Positions 10,614-21,890 of a stretch of 64,000 nucleotides of DNA are shown one piece after another (the first letter of the stretch is position 1; every line of letters starts with the position of its first letter). The translations under genes and the position numbers were made by a program. The stretch is from contig OV277871.1 of the NCBI GenBank assembly GCA_922989275.2, positions 60,843,848 through 60,907,847 on the forward strand, in the 5' to 3' direction. This stretch comes from Gari tellinella (taxonomy: Eukaryota; Mollusca; Bivalvia; Cardiida; Psammobiidae). The notes under the pieces were generated by a model. It did no database searches. It saw only the letters and a list, made by a program, of their open reading frames with translations, and was not told the origin of the DNA.

Positions 10614-11390
10614 TTATGCCCCTGGAGGCATATAGTAATCGTCCTGTCCGTCCGTCTGTCCGTCCGCGCCACTAAAGTGGGTTAGAGGGCCAGATAACGG
10701 TTAACATAACAAAAGAAGACAATAGAGTTCATTCCGTAACAATACACTAAGGGGCCCGTTATTCGAACAAAAGAAAATAACAAAAGAAAAGGCCCTCTAA
10801 CCCAATTTGGTGGTCCGTCCGTCCGTAACAAGGTTAAGTAGAATTTACTGTTTCGTCTAGCATGAACACCGCTTACCCAAATGCTTTGATACTTATACAG
10901 TTGTTGCCTTGGACCATTCCCTATACACCATTATCACCAAACTTTGACCTTGACCGTGACTTATTTGGACTTTGAATATTTTAAATAGGCTCTTTCTCGG
11001 TTAACTAGATTTTACCGTTTTGTCTAGCATCAACACATCTGACTACAATACTTTGATACTTATACAGTTGTTGCTTTTGACCATTCCCTATCCACCAATA
11101 TCAGTAAACTTTGATTTTGATCTTGAATGACCTTATTTTAACTTAGAATATTTTAAATGGGCTCTTTCTCGGTTAACTAGATTTTACCGTTTCGTCTAGC
11201 ATCAACACTGTTTACTACAATGCTTCGATACTTATACAGTTGTTGCCTTGGACCATTATCAACTCACAAATAATACCCAAGCTCAGTTTGACCTTGACCT
11301 AGTTTGGACTTAGAAAAAAATCAGAATATATTGTCAAGGATGCCACAGGGGGCATAAGCGTTTATTGAATGCGCAGTCTAGTCTAGTGTT
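10614..11390 (+). mobile_element. HINE-like family C, copy 1
   Basis: 5' end TTATGCCCCTGGAGGCATA (hairpin), then GTCCGTCCGTCTGTCC microsatellite, three core units of about 172 bp (each with TTTCGTCTAGCATCAACAC) and the 3' inverted end GGGGGCATAA. A hairpin GCGTTTATTGAATGC and CAGTCTAG follow. It has the same blueprint as families A and B with unrelated termini. A 145-bp MITE sits in the microsatellite. Confidence 0.8.
10669..10813. mobile_element. MITE with GGGTTAGAGGGCC ends inside a microsatellite
   Basis: Ends CCACTAAAGTGGGTTAGAGG and, inverted, GGCCCTCTAACCCAATTTGG...TGG. Microsatellite GTCCG units flank both sides. A second copy at 14186-14328 lies at the same place in the other family C element, so it could have been inherited from a common C ancestor. 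Confidence 0.75.
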
Positions 11391-12728
11391 ATTTTTGCAG
11401 ACAACAGCTTTTTATCAGGATTAAAACTGTTTGCCACTGGTTTAGAAATTTCGTCAAGTCATATTGCCTTAAATCTGACTTTGCAACGATATTGCAGACA
11501 ACAATATTGAATGAAACACAGACTACAATGAAAGCGTGAAGGGGTAAAATCTCACTATTAATTTGGCAGCGAAAGAGTTAAAATCAGAAAATAGTATGAA
11601 ATGCTAGGGGTTAAAACAAGTAACTGTTATGTGGTTATGGAGAGGGCGTATACATAACTATAACTAATAGTCTAACACACAATCAAATTTTTGTGGAATG
11701 AAATATTCTTATATCATTGGGATTACGTGGAACTCTAAAACAGAATATTATAACCCGTTTCTACACGTACAATAGATCAGGCCCCAGGGTTATAAAGCTT
11801 TTTGAGTTGATCAGATTTGAACTTTTGCTGAGCTGAGTCTGAGATCATTTTCAAGTATTTGATTGGTCAGATTTGAGCTTTTGCCGTGCTTCAGAACAAT
11901 CTCAGACTCAACTCAAAATCTTTATAACCTTGTATTGAAGATCTTTACAAACAGTTGGATCTAAATCAGGCCTCAGGTTTAAGCTGGTTCTGATCAGGAT
12001 TCAAACTGTTTGTCACTAGGTTACTATTCCTTTAAATATACAGAAAAGGGAATTTTAGCAGACAATATTTGCAGCAGACTTGGTGTTGAAAGATTTTAAG
12101 AGTTTTCTCAATATTTGCAGTTTAGATTCTGATTAGATGTAGAGTATCTTGAGTCCTTGACATTTGTTTAGGATGTGAAATTTTTACTTTAATTGAATAT
12201 TTGAGAGTATATTAGCTGCAGCATCTTTTCAAGAGTTAAGTCTCCTGTTTAAAATATTCTCATTACATTTTCAAACAGTATAGACCCTGATCAGAGTCAG
12301 AGGGCTACTTGATAGGTTCTCAGTGTTCATTCTGGGATGCGCCCTTGCGGGATTCCCGCATAAAAATCACAAATGGCGCAAAGAGAATTTTGTATGTGGG
12401 CCATATCGGCGCACAGAAATCCGTAATCCCGCAACGAAATCTTACTTGAAGGGCCATAGATTTGTTTAGTTTCACTTTCGTGTCTGAATTTCCGTGAAGA
12501 CAACAGCGAATACCAGACCCAATTTGATTGGTTTATTAATATAATCACCCTTCCCGGTAATGGTGCTCAATCGAGATCTCTCTTCGACTTTCGTTTGATC
12601 TGTACATGCCCGAGTAGCTGCGATTGCATGTTGCTTAGTTACAGCCTCCGGTGATAAGTATTGATAACTTTGATTGGTTGTTGATAAAAATATCTTTTGG
12701 CCGGTTTCCGGTCAGCGATTGAATCACA
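11391..12728. other. unassigned, hairpin remnants only
   Basis: No gene recognised. It holds an inverted repeat at 11951-12016 (ACAGTTGGATCTAAATCAGG to CTGATCAGGATTCAAACTGT) of the GCAAACAG hairpin type, a partial one near 12262-12300, and an imperfect repeat pair at 11803-11935 around CTTTTTGAGTTGATCAGATT. A GCGGGATTCCCGC palindrome at about 12346-12358 may be an element edge. Confidence 0.45.
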
Positions 12729-12983
12729 TGTCTTCTTGATGCTTCTCCATTATGTCAATGTGGAGATCCAGAAACTGTTGACCTCTATATAGAAGATTCT
12801 ACTCGATATGAGAACATTAGAGAACAAATACGCACCAGACTATGCAGAGATACAGGGATCTACGAATTCGATAAAGACTTGCTGTTAAGTGTGTTAACAG
12901 AGGATCCTCACTACCAAGACCGAAGAACACTCTTAGGAGCCCTAGATAATTTCGTTATTGAATCAAAGCGATTTGATATTTAA
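12729..12983 (+). pseudogene. non-LTR retrotransposon C-terminal relic
   Basis: An 84-codon open stretch ending in TAA at 12981-12983, with no start of its own. The order CQCG, a D-P-E-T turn, YENIREQIR, then YQDRR and a closing FVIESKRF resembles the tail behind the reverse transcriptase of non-LTR retrotransposons. There a C-x-C...H...C zinc knuckle precedes the last helices. Here the first cysteines remain but the expected His and final Cys are Leu/Tyr and Ser, so the knuckle is broken. No reverse transcriptase is seen upstream in frame. It cannot encode a working element. Family membership is inferred from the pattern only. Confidence 0.55.
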
Positions 12984-14120
12984 GACTGTTCAACCTTGTA
13001 AATGTGCTCACAAAAAGTTTCAAAATTACCTGCGAGTTATATTTACAAAGTTGTACCAGAGAGAAAATATACCAGAGAGATAGTCAGGCCAATTGGGGCC
13101 TTAGCTACAAGACTACAAGACATGTCAGTGTTGTTTTGAAAAGCAAAGTATGTCGAAACGAACCAAAAATGGATGCGAGTGTAAAACTCTAAATTGCATT
13201 TCTTTATTTCACAGCCGAAAACAAATTATTATGTCCCTACACAGATCGAGAATGCGTCTGAACCACTCGCACCCCGACTAAATCGAACTCGGAAAAAATG
13301 GCCGACGATCACAAAGCCTAGCTAAATTCAAATTAGAGAATTTGTGAAAAGAGAACACTCGGCTAACCATTTTTGTTAACGGCTGTTTAAATTTTAGGAC
13401 AAACACCTTGATAACACATGCTTAGAGTAGCGATCGCTAGTTCTGTATTAAAAGTCAGCAAAGAAAAAGCCATCGTGTAATTTAAGCCTTTATAGGATTC
13501 TACGACGTACTATATTCAGATCAGATTATAAATTGCATGAAGACAGCTCACTATTTGGGTACAACAAACCTTCCACTTAGCAAGTATGAGTTTCTTGTGT
13601 CAGGAATACACCTGATATTCATGAAATAGACAGTGGATACTGCATGGTTATCAATATAAGAGACAACAATAGGTAGGAAAGTGTAATTTTATTTCCACAT
13701 TGGTTTATTTCAGTTCTTGATGCATGTTACAGTTTCTGCTCTGCATGCATTTTCAGTAATCTAAGGTTTTTTAAGCTCGGCCCACCAAAACTGCCAAATG
13801 GCCCACTTCTCTGATGACTGGCCCACCAGTCATCCAATCCAGAATATTTACATTCACCCTGTAAAGTCTTTATGTAATCCTATTAAAAATATGCGGTACA
13901 TCTGCCTATGAACCTACACTTCGAAACTGGTTTAAGCCAGTTCGGATTTCGCCTGTGCTATTCGTGGACTTCTTCAAATAGACTATATCGGGCACTTAAC
14001 ACTAAGCTCCCATTGGTCCACGGTCATATGACACTAGCGGAGTGATACAGACCCATAGGTCGTTGCCATCGCGTTGCTATGTGTGTAAATGGGTTAAGAA
14101 AACAACTGCGACCTGTATTT
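12984..14120. other. unassigned, no gene recognised
   Basis: Unique-looking sequence with ORFs of at most 62 codons that lack recognisable motifs. It may include retrotransposon 3' UTR directly after 12983. No paired termini found. Confidence 0.4.
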
Positions 14121-14185
14121 TTATGCCCCCGGTATCGAAAGATGCGGAGGCATATAGTAATCGTCCTGTCCGTCAGTCAGTCCGC

Positions 14186-14328
14186 GTGGGTTAGAGGGCC
14201 AGATAACGGTAAACATAACAATAGAAGACAATAGAGTTTATTCCGTAACAATACACTAAGGGGCCGTGGCCCGTTATTCGAACAAAAGAAAATAACAAAA
14301 GAAAAGGCCCTCTAACCCAATTCGGTGG
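14186..14328. mobile_element. MITE with GGGTTAGAGGGCC ends, copy 2
   Basis: Same element as 10669-10813. The interior differs by small indels, and this copy holds the extra block GGGGCCGTGGCCC. Flanked by TCCGCG on the left and CACGTCCG on the right. Confidence 0.75.
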
Positions 14329-14344
14329 CACGTCCGTCCGTCCG

Positions 14345-14491
14345 AGCGCACGAAAGGTCCTTTGTTGGGTAGGGAGAACAATAGATTCCATTCGTTCCGT
14401 GATTGCCCTATTGTTATTGTTGGGTATTTTTGTGAACTGTTGGGTACTTTTAAACAAAAAAAATACCCAACAAATATCCAACTGTGAGAAC
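14345..14491. mobile_element. 147-bp microsatellite-resident element, copy 1
   Basis: Runs from AGCGCACGAAAGGTCC to CAACTGTGAGAAC, exactly 147 bp, with GTCCG units on both sides. Copies of exactly the same length are at 24066-24212 (family D) and 45833-45979 (family E). Internal TTGTTGGGTA and TACCCAACAA form an inverted repeat. No ORF is conserved among the three copies. Confidence 0.85.
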
Positions 14492-15301
14492 GTACGTCCG
14501 TCAGTCCGTCAGTCCGTCCGTAACAAGGTTAAGTAGAATTTACCGTTTCGTCTAGCATCAACACCGCTTACCCAAATGCTTGGATACTTATACAGTTGTT
14601 GCCTTGGACCATTCCCTATCCACCAATATCACCATACTTTGATTTTGACCTTGACCTTGACCTACTTTGGACGTATAATATTTTAATTAGGCTATTTCTT
14701 GGTTAACTAGATTTTACCGTTTCGTCTAGCATCAACACATCTGACTACAATGCTTTGATACTTATACAGTTGTTGCCTTTGACCATTCCCTATCCACCAA
14801 TATCATCAAACTTTTATTTTGACCTTGACCTTGACCTAATTTTAACTTATATTGTAAATGGGCTCTTTCTTGGTTAACTAGATTTTACCGTTTCGTCTAG
14901 CATCAACACTGTTTACTACAATGCTTCAATACTTATACACTTATTGCCTTGGACCATTACCAACTCACCAATAATACCCAAGCTCAATTTGGCCTTGACC
15001 TTGACCTAATTTGGACTTAGAAAAAAATCAGAATATATTGTCAAGGATGCCACCGGGGGCATAAGCGTTTATTGAACGCGCAGTCTTGTTAGAATGTGCT
15101 TTGGCAATAGATATTCAAGTTGCACTGTTATTTGTTTGCCTTGTAAGTCTTTTCCATTCACAGAGAGAAAGTTTACTGGAAAAAATCCTGAATTTTTAAT
15201 ACAGTTAGAGTACATGTAGTTGGGACTACTTTCTCACCATATTTAGAAACTGGAATGGCTATTACATCGACATTACATCTATCAAACCTCTTTGAACGGT
15301 A

Positions 15302-15699
15302 CAGTGTAGCTCCATTATATCGCGGAAGTTGGGGTCCACGAAATGAAATCCGCGATGTGGTCGGATCGCATTATAGCCAAATTCTGAGATGAACTAAATT
15401 CTGTTGTATATTCCATTGCCAAACACTATTATATCAATGTCATGCAATAAACACGGTTTCTTGGTTGATTACCTTGTTATTTCTTGTCAAAGCAGTCCAC
15501 AGATGGTGATAATTGACACTGATTACGCAATTATAGCGACCTGTTAAAGGAAGATATAATTATGAAAGAAACAGAAATGATCGCTACTCGGCTTTTATTG
15601 ACTTTTAGTATACATATAGGCAAAAATGGGGTCCAAGCCGCGACCGCGATATATTGGCTTTCGCGAAATAGCGGACCGCAAGGTTATGGAGCTACACTT
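15302..15699. mobile_element. pogo-like MITE, TA flanked
   Basis: Left end CAGTGTAGCTCCATTATATC after TA (15300-15301). Right end GGTTATGGAGCTACACT followed by TTA. About 398 bp, with CGCGATAT-rich subterminal sequence on both sides. The right end has one changed terminal base. No transposase. Confidence 0.7.
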
Positions 15700-15777
15700 T
15701 ATATGATAAATTCTTATACAGAAAAACAAATCTGGCCAATAAACACATTAAATTGACAAGACAGAAAATATAAATAT

Positions 15778-15945
15778 AAGGAATAAACAACATCTCTTTG
15801 CCGCTCATGATGGTATGACTACATTAGCTCCGGGGGGTAAATTTAACATAAACACCCTTTGGGCGTTTACGAAATTTACCCCCTGCGAAGCTAATGTAGT
15901 CGTACCGTCATGAACGTCAAAAATATGTTGTTTATTCCTATAATG
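15778..15945. mobile_element. foldback MITE
   Basis: Two arms of about 60 bp pair almost fully: left AGGAATAAACAACAT...TCATGATGGTATGACTAC, right its complement ending ATGTTGTTTATTCCT. The loop holds GGGGGTAAATTT...AAATTTACCCCC as an inner pair. Likely a small DNA element of unknown class. Confidence 0.7.
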
Positions 15946-16245
15946 ATCACTGGGTTCTACACTGATTGCTAATTTGACTAGTATTGATTAAATCACCCAG
16001 AATTCTAAGTAGACTGGTTAATGTTTTGACAACTGAAAAGATCCACAAGAAAACCTAATAACCCACACAGTCACTAATTGTTGAAAAGAGTTAAAACTTA
16101 AAATAGGCTATTTTTGATCAGACAATTAAGATTTATGCTGTTTTAATTAGAGAAAAAAAACATTGTTCAAATTGATAGTGTTGATTTTGTGCAGCAAAAC
16201 CTTGGAGTCAATTCAGTTGTGTATTGCACCTGTTTGTTGTTATTT

Positions 16246-17222
16246 TTAGCTCACCTGGCACGTAGTGCCAAGGTGAGCTATTTTGATCGTCCTCTGTCCG
16301 TCGTCGTTCGTTCGTCCGTCGTCAACAATTTATTTAAACGACATCTCCTCCGAAACTACTGGATAGATTTTTACCAAACTTGGCCTGAATGATCCTTATA
16401 TGGTCCTCTTTCAAAGTTGTTCAAACATTTCCGGTCTGTTGCATATCTAGGTCACAGGAGCTTAAAATAGATTTTTTCAATGAAAACTTAAAAAATCTTC
16501 TTGTCTGAAACCACAGTACCTTGAGCTTAGATATTTGGCACAAAGCATCATCTACAGGTCCTCCATAAAGATTGTTCAAATTATGTCCCTGGGGTAAAAG
16601 ATGACCCCGCCCTGGGGTCGTAATTTTAACATAGTTATATAGTGAAATCTTCAAACATCGTTATCTCTGAAACTAATATAGCCAGAGCTTTGATATTTGG
16701 CATGATGACACTTCTAGAAGCCCTTAACCAACATTGTAAATATGGTTCCGGTCAGTTGCATATCTAGGTCACAGGAGCTAAAAATAGATTTTTTCAATGA
16801 AATCTTAAAAAATCTTCTTGTCTGAAACCACAGTACCCTGAGCTTAGATATTTGGCACAAAGCATCGTCTTCAGGTCCTCTATCAAGAGTGTTCAAATTA
16901 TGTCCCTGGGGTAAAAAATGACCACGCCCTGGGGGTTGTAATTTTACATAGAGTTATGTAGTGAAATCTTCAAAAATCTTTACCTCTGAAACTAATATGG
17001 TCAGAGTTTTGATATTTGGCATGATGACACTTGTAGAAGCCCTTAACCAATATTGTAAATATGGTTCCGGTCCGTTGCATATCTAGGTCACAGGAGCTAA
17101 AAATAGATTGTTTCAATGAAAATTATGTCTCTGGGGTGAAAAGTGATCCCATACCAGGGGTTATGTGACCCTTGTGTTGGTTTTTCCAGGTGAGCGATAT
17201 TTAGGCCCGCATGGGCCTCTTG
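16246..17222 (+). mobile_element. HINE-like family J
   Basis: 5' hairpin TTAGCTCACCTGGCACGTAG...GGTGAGC, GTCCGTCGTCGTTCG microsatellite, then two units of about 300 bp marked by ATAGATTTTTTCAATGAAAA and GGCACAAAGCATC. The 3' end is CAGGTGAGCG, hairpin GGCCCGCATGGGCC, TCTTG. The core is akin to families F and H, but the 5' hairpin loop differs. Confidence 0.8.
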
Positions 17223-17812
17223 TTCTTAGGAAAACCTTTGAAAATCTTCTTCTCTGAAACTGTTTGGCCTAGATCATTAATATTTGACATGTAGCTTTGC
17301 GTTATGGTCCTCTACCAAGATTGTTCAAATTATGACCCCTGGGTCAAATTTGGCCCCGCCCCAGGGCTTATCAGTTTTACATAGACTTATATAGGAAAAC
17401 CTTTAAAAATCTTCTTCTGAAACTGTAAGGCCCAGATCTTTAAAATTTTACATATAGCTTTGGCTTATGGTCCTCTACCAAGATTGGTAAAATTATGACC
17501 CCCAGGCCAAAAATGGTTTTGGGCCTCTTGTTAATAGGAAAACCTTTAAAATTCTTCTGCTCTGAAACCGTAAGGCCCAGATCATTTATATTTGACATGT
17601 AGCTTTGCCTTATGGTCCTCTACCAAGATTGTTCAAATTATGACCCCTTGATCAAATTTGGCCCCGCCCCGGGGCTTATCAGTTTTATATAGACTTATAT
17701 AGGAAAACCTTTAAAAATCTTTTTATAGCTATATATATCAAAATATTGTCTTGCCCAGTCAGCTTAGATACAATGTTCTCAGGTGAGCGACTTGTGGGCC
17801 ATGGCCCTCTTG
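17223..17812 (+). mobile_element. HINE-like family G, 3' part, joined to J
   Basis: Begins TTCTTAGGAAAACC in the middle of a G core unit and keeps three units of about 160 bp (ATTTGACATGTAGCTTTGC). It ends CTCAGGTGAGCG, GGGCCATGGCCC, TCTTG. It follows the J end directly, so J either inserted into a G copy whose 5' part was lost or the two are fused. Confidence 0.75.
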
Positions 17813-18280
17813 TTCATGGTTAAAGTTTTGGGGCAAGTGTTGTAATGCACTAATACTACATGAAATATTTGTACTAGAAAGCTGATATTTGGATTGGAGG
17901 TGCCCTGTGGGTTGAACATTGATGTTTTAAAAAAAAGTTAAAATTTAGTCAAAATTTCTAAAGGTTTGTTGGCTGATTTCTCATGATTAAAGTTTTGGGG
18001 TAGGTGTTGTAATGCACTAATACTACAAGAAATATTTGCATTAGGAAGCTGATATTTGGAATGAAGGTGCCCTGTGGGTTGAACATTGATGTTGCATAGT
18101 TAAAATTAAAAAAAAAATTAAATTTAGTCAAAATTTCACCTGTTGTGGACTTTTGCTGATATTTGGAATGGAGGTTCCCTGTGGCTTGAATATCAATGTA
18201 CTGATACACTTTTCTATTGATAGTTACCTATTTAAGAAAGGTTTAATTAGGCGAGCTTTGCTGTTCTCCGACAGCTCTTG
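17813..18280 (+). mobile_element. HINE-like family L, 3' part
   Basis: Two full units and a partial one of about 170 bp (AGTTTTGGGG...GTTGTAATGCACTAATACT), then GGCGAGCTTT, hairpin GCTGTTCTCCGACAGC and TCTTG at 18276-18280. The 5' end is missing. The GGCGAGC sub-terminal repeat resembles family I. Confidence 0.7.
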
Positions 18281-18503
18281 TTGAAAACAGGTGACATCTA
18301 AAAGTAGATTGAAAGTATAGCAGAAATTATGTGCCATATAGCACATTCTGCTTTACTTTCAGCCTGCTTTAAGCCACAATCTGCTAGGATATAAAAGTTA
18401 TTTATGATAGACATATTGATAACAGTACGAAGTGGAATCATTTTCTTCAGTGGGAGAATAAATTAAAGGTGTAAAAATGTGTATCTTTGAAGTAATGGAT
18501 TAA
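18281..18503 (-). mobile_element. piggyBac-like MITE, inverted
   Basis: Minus-strand left end at TTAA 18500-18503 (TTAATCCATTACTTCAAAGA). The hairpin at about 18299-18372 is slightly decayed. The right terminus is cut by the L element junction at 18281. Confidence 0.7.
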
Positions 18504-18803
18504 TACCAGTTTGATTGTTCTGCTTTATCTTGACTTCTGGAGCAGGGTAATTTTATTGCCAGAATATCAACACTTGACATTACGAGCAGGAGTCATTTAT
18601 GTACTGTTCAAAGAGTAAATCTAAGGGTATCAGTGTGTGTGTTTTTGTGAGTCAATACCTGCAACACTCTACTCAAGGTTTCCTATCACGTTGATCTCTG
18701 CAGTGCTAGTGGGATGTTAAACCCTTTCTATGATGGAAATCAGTATATGTATGTACATATTGTACTCCTTCAGGAGCCCTCTGATTAGGGTCTGCTCTGT
18801 TTG
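18504..18803. other. unassigned, no gene recognised
   Basis: About 300 bp of plain sequence between a MITE and a HINE. Nothing recognised. Confidence 0.4.
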
Positions 18804-19280
18804 TTAGCTCACCTGAGCCGAAGGCTCAGGATGAGCTATTGTGATCCCATTCCGTCCAGTGTCTGGCGTCCGTCGTCCGGTGTCCGTCGTACATCCACAT
18901 TTTCAAACATCTCCTCTGAAACCACTGACCCGATTTCAACCAAACTTTGTCAGAAGCATCAGTGACAAGGGGGAACGAAATGTTGTTCAAAGTTTTGGGC
19001 TAGAGTTATTCCCCTTGCTTAGGGACCAGTTTTTCTAACATGACTGTATAGACAACTTTTAATGCATAAGAAAATCTTAAAAAATCTTCCATTCAGAAAC
19101 AGCTAGGCCCATACCTTTGATATTTGGTATGGATCTTCTACCAAGATTGTTCAAATTTTTACCCTGGGGCAAAAAATGGCCCTGCCTTGGGGCTTATTAG
19201 TTTTTCTTCCTGGACATAAATAATGATCTCCATTTTGTCAGTTCTTCTCAGGTGAGCGAAAATGCCCCATGGGGCTCTTG
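18804..19280 (+). mobile_element. HINE-like chimera: G 5' end with F 3' end
   Basis: The 5' part (CTGAGCCGAAGGCTCAGG hairpin, then GATCCCATTCCGTCC) is family G. From TCCTGGACATAAATAATG onward it is family F, ending GGTGAGCG, GCCCCATGGGGC, TCTTG. Only 477 bp, so most core units are absent. Confidence 0.75.
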
Positions 19281-20464
19281 TTAATGCTTGATCCGGTTGC
19301 GAGCCTCTTTAATGCATAAGAAAATCTTAAAAAATCTTCTTTTCAGAAACCCAAAGGCCCTGACCTTTGATATTTAGTATGTATCATTACCTAATGATCT
19401 TCAAGCTAGATTGTTCAAATTTTGACACTGGGGCCTTTTGGCCCCGCCCTGGGGCTTATCAGTATTTCTTAGGAAAACCTTTAAAAATCTTCTTCTCTGA
19501 AACTGTATGGCCTAGATCATTAATATTTGACGGGTAGCTTTGCCTTATGGTCCTCTACCAAGATTGTTCAAATTATGACCCCCGGGTCAAAATTGGCCCC
19601 GCCCCGGGGCTTATCAGTTTTACATAGACTTATATAGGAAAACCTTTAAAAATCTTCTTCTCTGAAACTGTAAGGCCCAGATCTTTAATATTTGACAGAT
19701 AGCTTTGCCTTGTGGTCCTCTACCAATATTGTTCAAATTATAACCCTCGGGCCAAAAATGGCCCCGCCCTTGGGCTTATTAGTTTTCATAGGAAAACCTT
19801 TAAAAATCTTCTCCTGAAACTGTAAGGCCCATATCCTTAATATTTGACATATAGCTTTGCTTTATAGTCCTCTACCAAGATTGTTCAAATGATGACCCCA
19901 AGGTAAAATTAGCCCCGCCCCGGGGCTTATCAGTTTTACATAGACTGGTATGAAAACCTTAAAAAATCTTCTTTTCTGAAACCGTAAGGGCCAGATCATT
20001 TATATTTGACATGTAGCTTTGCCATATGGTCCTCTACCAAGATTGCTCGAATTATGAACACTGGATTAAATTTGGACCCGCCCTTGGGCTTATCAGTTTT
20101 ACATAGACTTATATAGGAAAACCTTTAAAATTATTCTTCTCTGAAACTGTAATGCCCAGATCCTTAATATTTGACATATAGCTTTGCCTTGTGGTTCTCT
20201 ACCAAGTGTGTTCAAATTATGTCCATATCCGACATGTAGCTTCGCATTGTAGTCCTCTACCAAGATCAAATTATGACACCTGGGTCATAGCTATATCAAA
20301 ATGTTGTCTTGCCCAGTTTGATTTTGATTGAAATCGGACAAATAGATCAAGAGTTATCTACCTTTGAACTGCTGAAAATGCCATATTTAAGTATTTACAT
20401 TCTAGAGTTCACAATTTTTATCCAGTCTATCTCAAACTTGCTCAGATTGTATATTACCATAATA
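19281..20464 (+). mobile_element. HINE-like family G core fused to B fragment
   Basis: Starts TTAATGCTTGATCCGGTTGC, the same F/G junction found at 40637. Seven G units of about 160 bp follow to about 20316. There, after GTCTTGCCCAGT, the sequence switches to family B (ATTGAAATCGGACAAATAGA) and stops near 20464 without a 3' terminus. Confidence 0.75.
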
Positions 20465-20465
20465 C

Positions 20466-21890
20466 TCAAGACGAGATTACCTATAGCACCTATAGGTGGA
20501 GAATGCTATAGGTAGTAAATCTCAACAATAATAAATAAATGTACATTGAGACCATGGTTAAAAACTCTGCCATACGGGTGTCCTAGGCTTTCTCAAAGCG
20601 CTTTTGACAGTGTACAGTCTACTTCTGAATACCCCCAAACGACCCGATCATGCATTTTAGTGCATTACCTAAAGATGAAACATCTATGCTAAATGCAAGA
20701 ACGGGTAAGCTTAATGGTATTGCATACATTGTAATACATAAAAACATTGTTGGAGATATTCAAAGATATGTTTAAATGACCCTGTGATATGGATTTACAC
20801 GGGAATCAGTATTAAATTCAATCGACAAACGCTTGTATTTCTCTCTTATTCGTTAACCGTAAAGCGTCCAGACGACTTGATCGCACGTTTTTAGGAAGGT
20901 AAAGACCGAGACCGGGTGCAAGAATTCGGAAATGAGAATCAATGACTCAGAATCGTTTATCATTTAATAAGTTTAGTTCGTAACTTATATGCGTCTTTTC
21001 CCCTTACTTTCAATCATTTTATTTTAGTCATAGGACAGTAAAAAATTGAATTAACTTGAATCCTGGTTCTCGAAAACGAGACGCCGGCATTCCATTCGAT
21101 CTTAGTGTAAACTGAAAAATGAAAATGGCAGACGTATTGTTGACATCAAGAAAAGGTAAAACTGTAGTTTGCCGGCACTTTGGCTTCGGCAAGCAAAACG
21201 ACACAGTGGATCAAACAAAAGTTGCATGTAGAAACTGTAATATAAAACTTAGTGGAAACACATCCAATTTAATCGATCACATGACTCGCAAACACCCGTC
21301 TGTGGCAATAGCGAACACAACGAAAACGTCTGAAAACTTCCTTCAGAACATGGCTTCGAAGCTAGCTAAAGAAGCCTCTATTTATAAGAAAATAGTTATT
21401 AAAACAACTATCGTGATAGTATTACTAGATTCTATTTGAACTATCGCAATACTACCAGGATAGTCTTTTTGACCTCAATAGTCACACAAACGATCCGATC
21501 TGAATGATATACGTCACATAACCATTACTGGCTTTTACGCGATCATGTAATATTGGTGCATTTTCAATGCATTACCTATAACACCTACAGCTGGAGCATG
21601 CTATAGGTAGTAAATCTGTAACAAATATCTCAATAAGAAATAAATGTACATTGAAACCATGGTTAAAAATTCTGTCATACGGGGTCCCGCTAGGCTTTCT
21701 CAAAGCACTTTTGAGTTTTGACAGTGTACCGTCTACACTAGGGTACTTCTGAATACCCCAAACGACCTGATCATGTTATATTGGTGCATTTTCAGTGCAT
21801 TACCTATAGATGAAGCATTCTATTGGTAGTAAATCTGTAACAAATATCTCCACCAAATGTACATAGAGACCATGGTTAACAGTTAATACA
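20466..21890. mobile_element. ACCTATAG repeat region, probable hAT relic
   Basis: Three copies of a block that opens ATTACCTATA, has an inverted TGCTATAGGTAGTAAATC and continues into AAATGTACAT...GACCATGGTTAA (about 20474, 21571 and 21799). Between the first and second lies the BED finger ORF. The layout fits an eroded DNA transposon whose subterminal repeats bracket its first exon, but its ends were not defined. Confidence 0.5.
21119..21439 (+). pseudogene. BED zinc-finger fragment (hAT transposase-like)
   Basis: A 106-codon ORF starting MKMADVLLTS. Residues 16-60 fit the BED finger: an aromatic pair HF at 20-21, Cys37 and Cys40, a GNTSNL turn at 46-51, and His54 and His59. BED fingers bind DNA and form the N-terminus of hAT transposases and of domesticated ZBED proteins. 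After about residue 90 the protein becomes hydrophobic and low in complexity, and no hAT catalytic domain follows in the window. It is either a remnant first exon or a decayed copy. All four zinc ligands remain. The neighbouring repeats suggest a transposon rather than a host ZBED gene. Confidence 0.6.

Larger units (their letters stand above)
14121..15088 (+). mobile_element. HINE-like family C, copy 2 with two microsatellite insertions
   Basis: 5' hairpin TTATGCCCCCGG...GGAGGCATA, three core units of about 172 bp at about 14537, 14709 and 14881, 3' inverted end GGGGGCATAA, hairpin GCGTTTATTGAACGC, and CAGTCTTG. The microsatellite is split by two different short elements (14186-14328 and 14345-14491). 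The core repeats carry TGACCTTGACCTTGACC. Confidence 0.85.

Noticed and set aside
15562..15756. 64-codon ORF at the right side of the pogo-like MITE
   Set aside because: It runs through the terminal inverted repeat and has no transposase motif.
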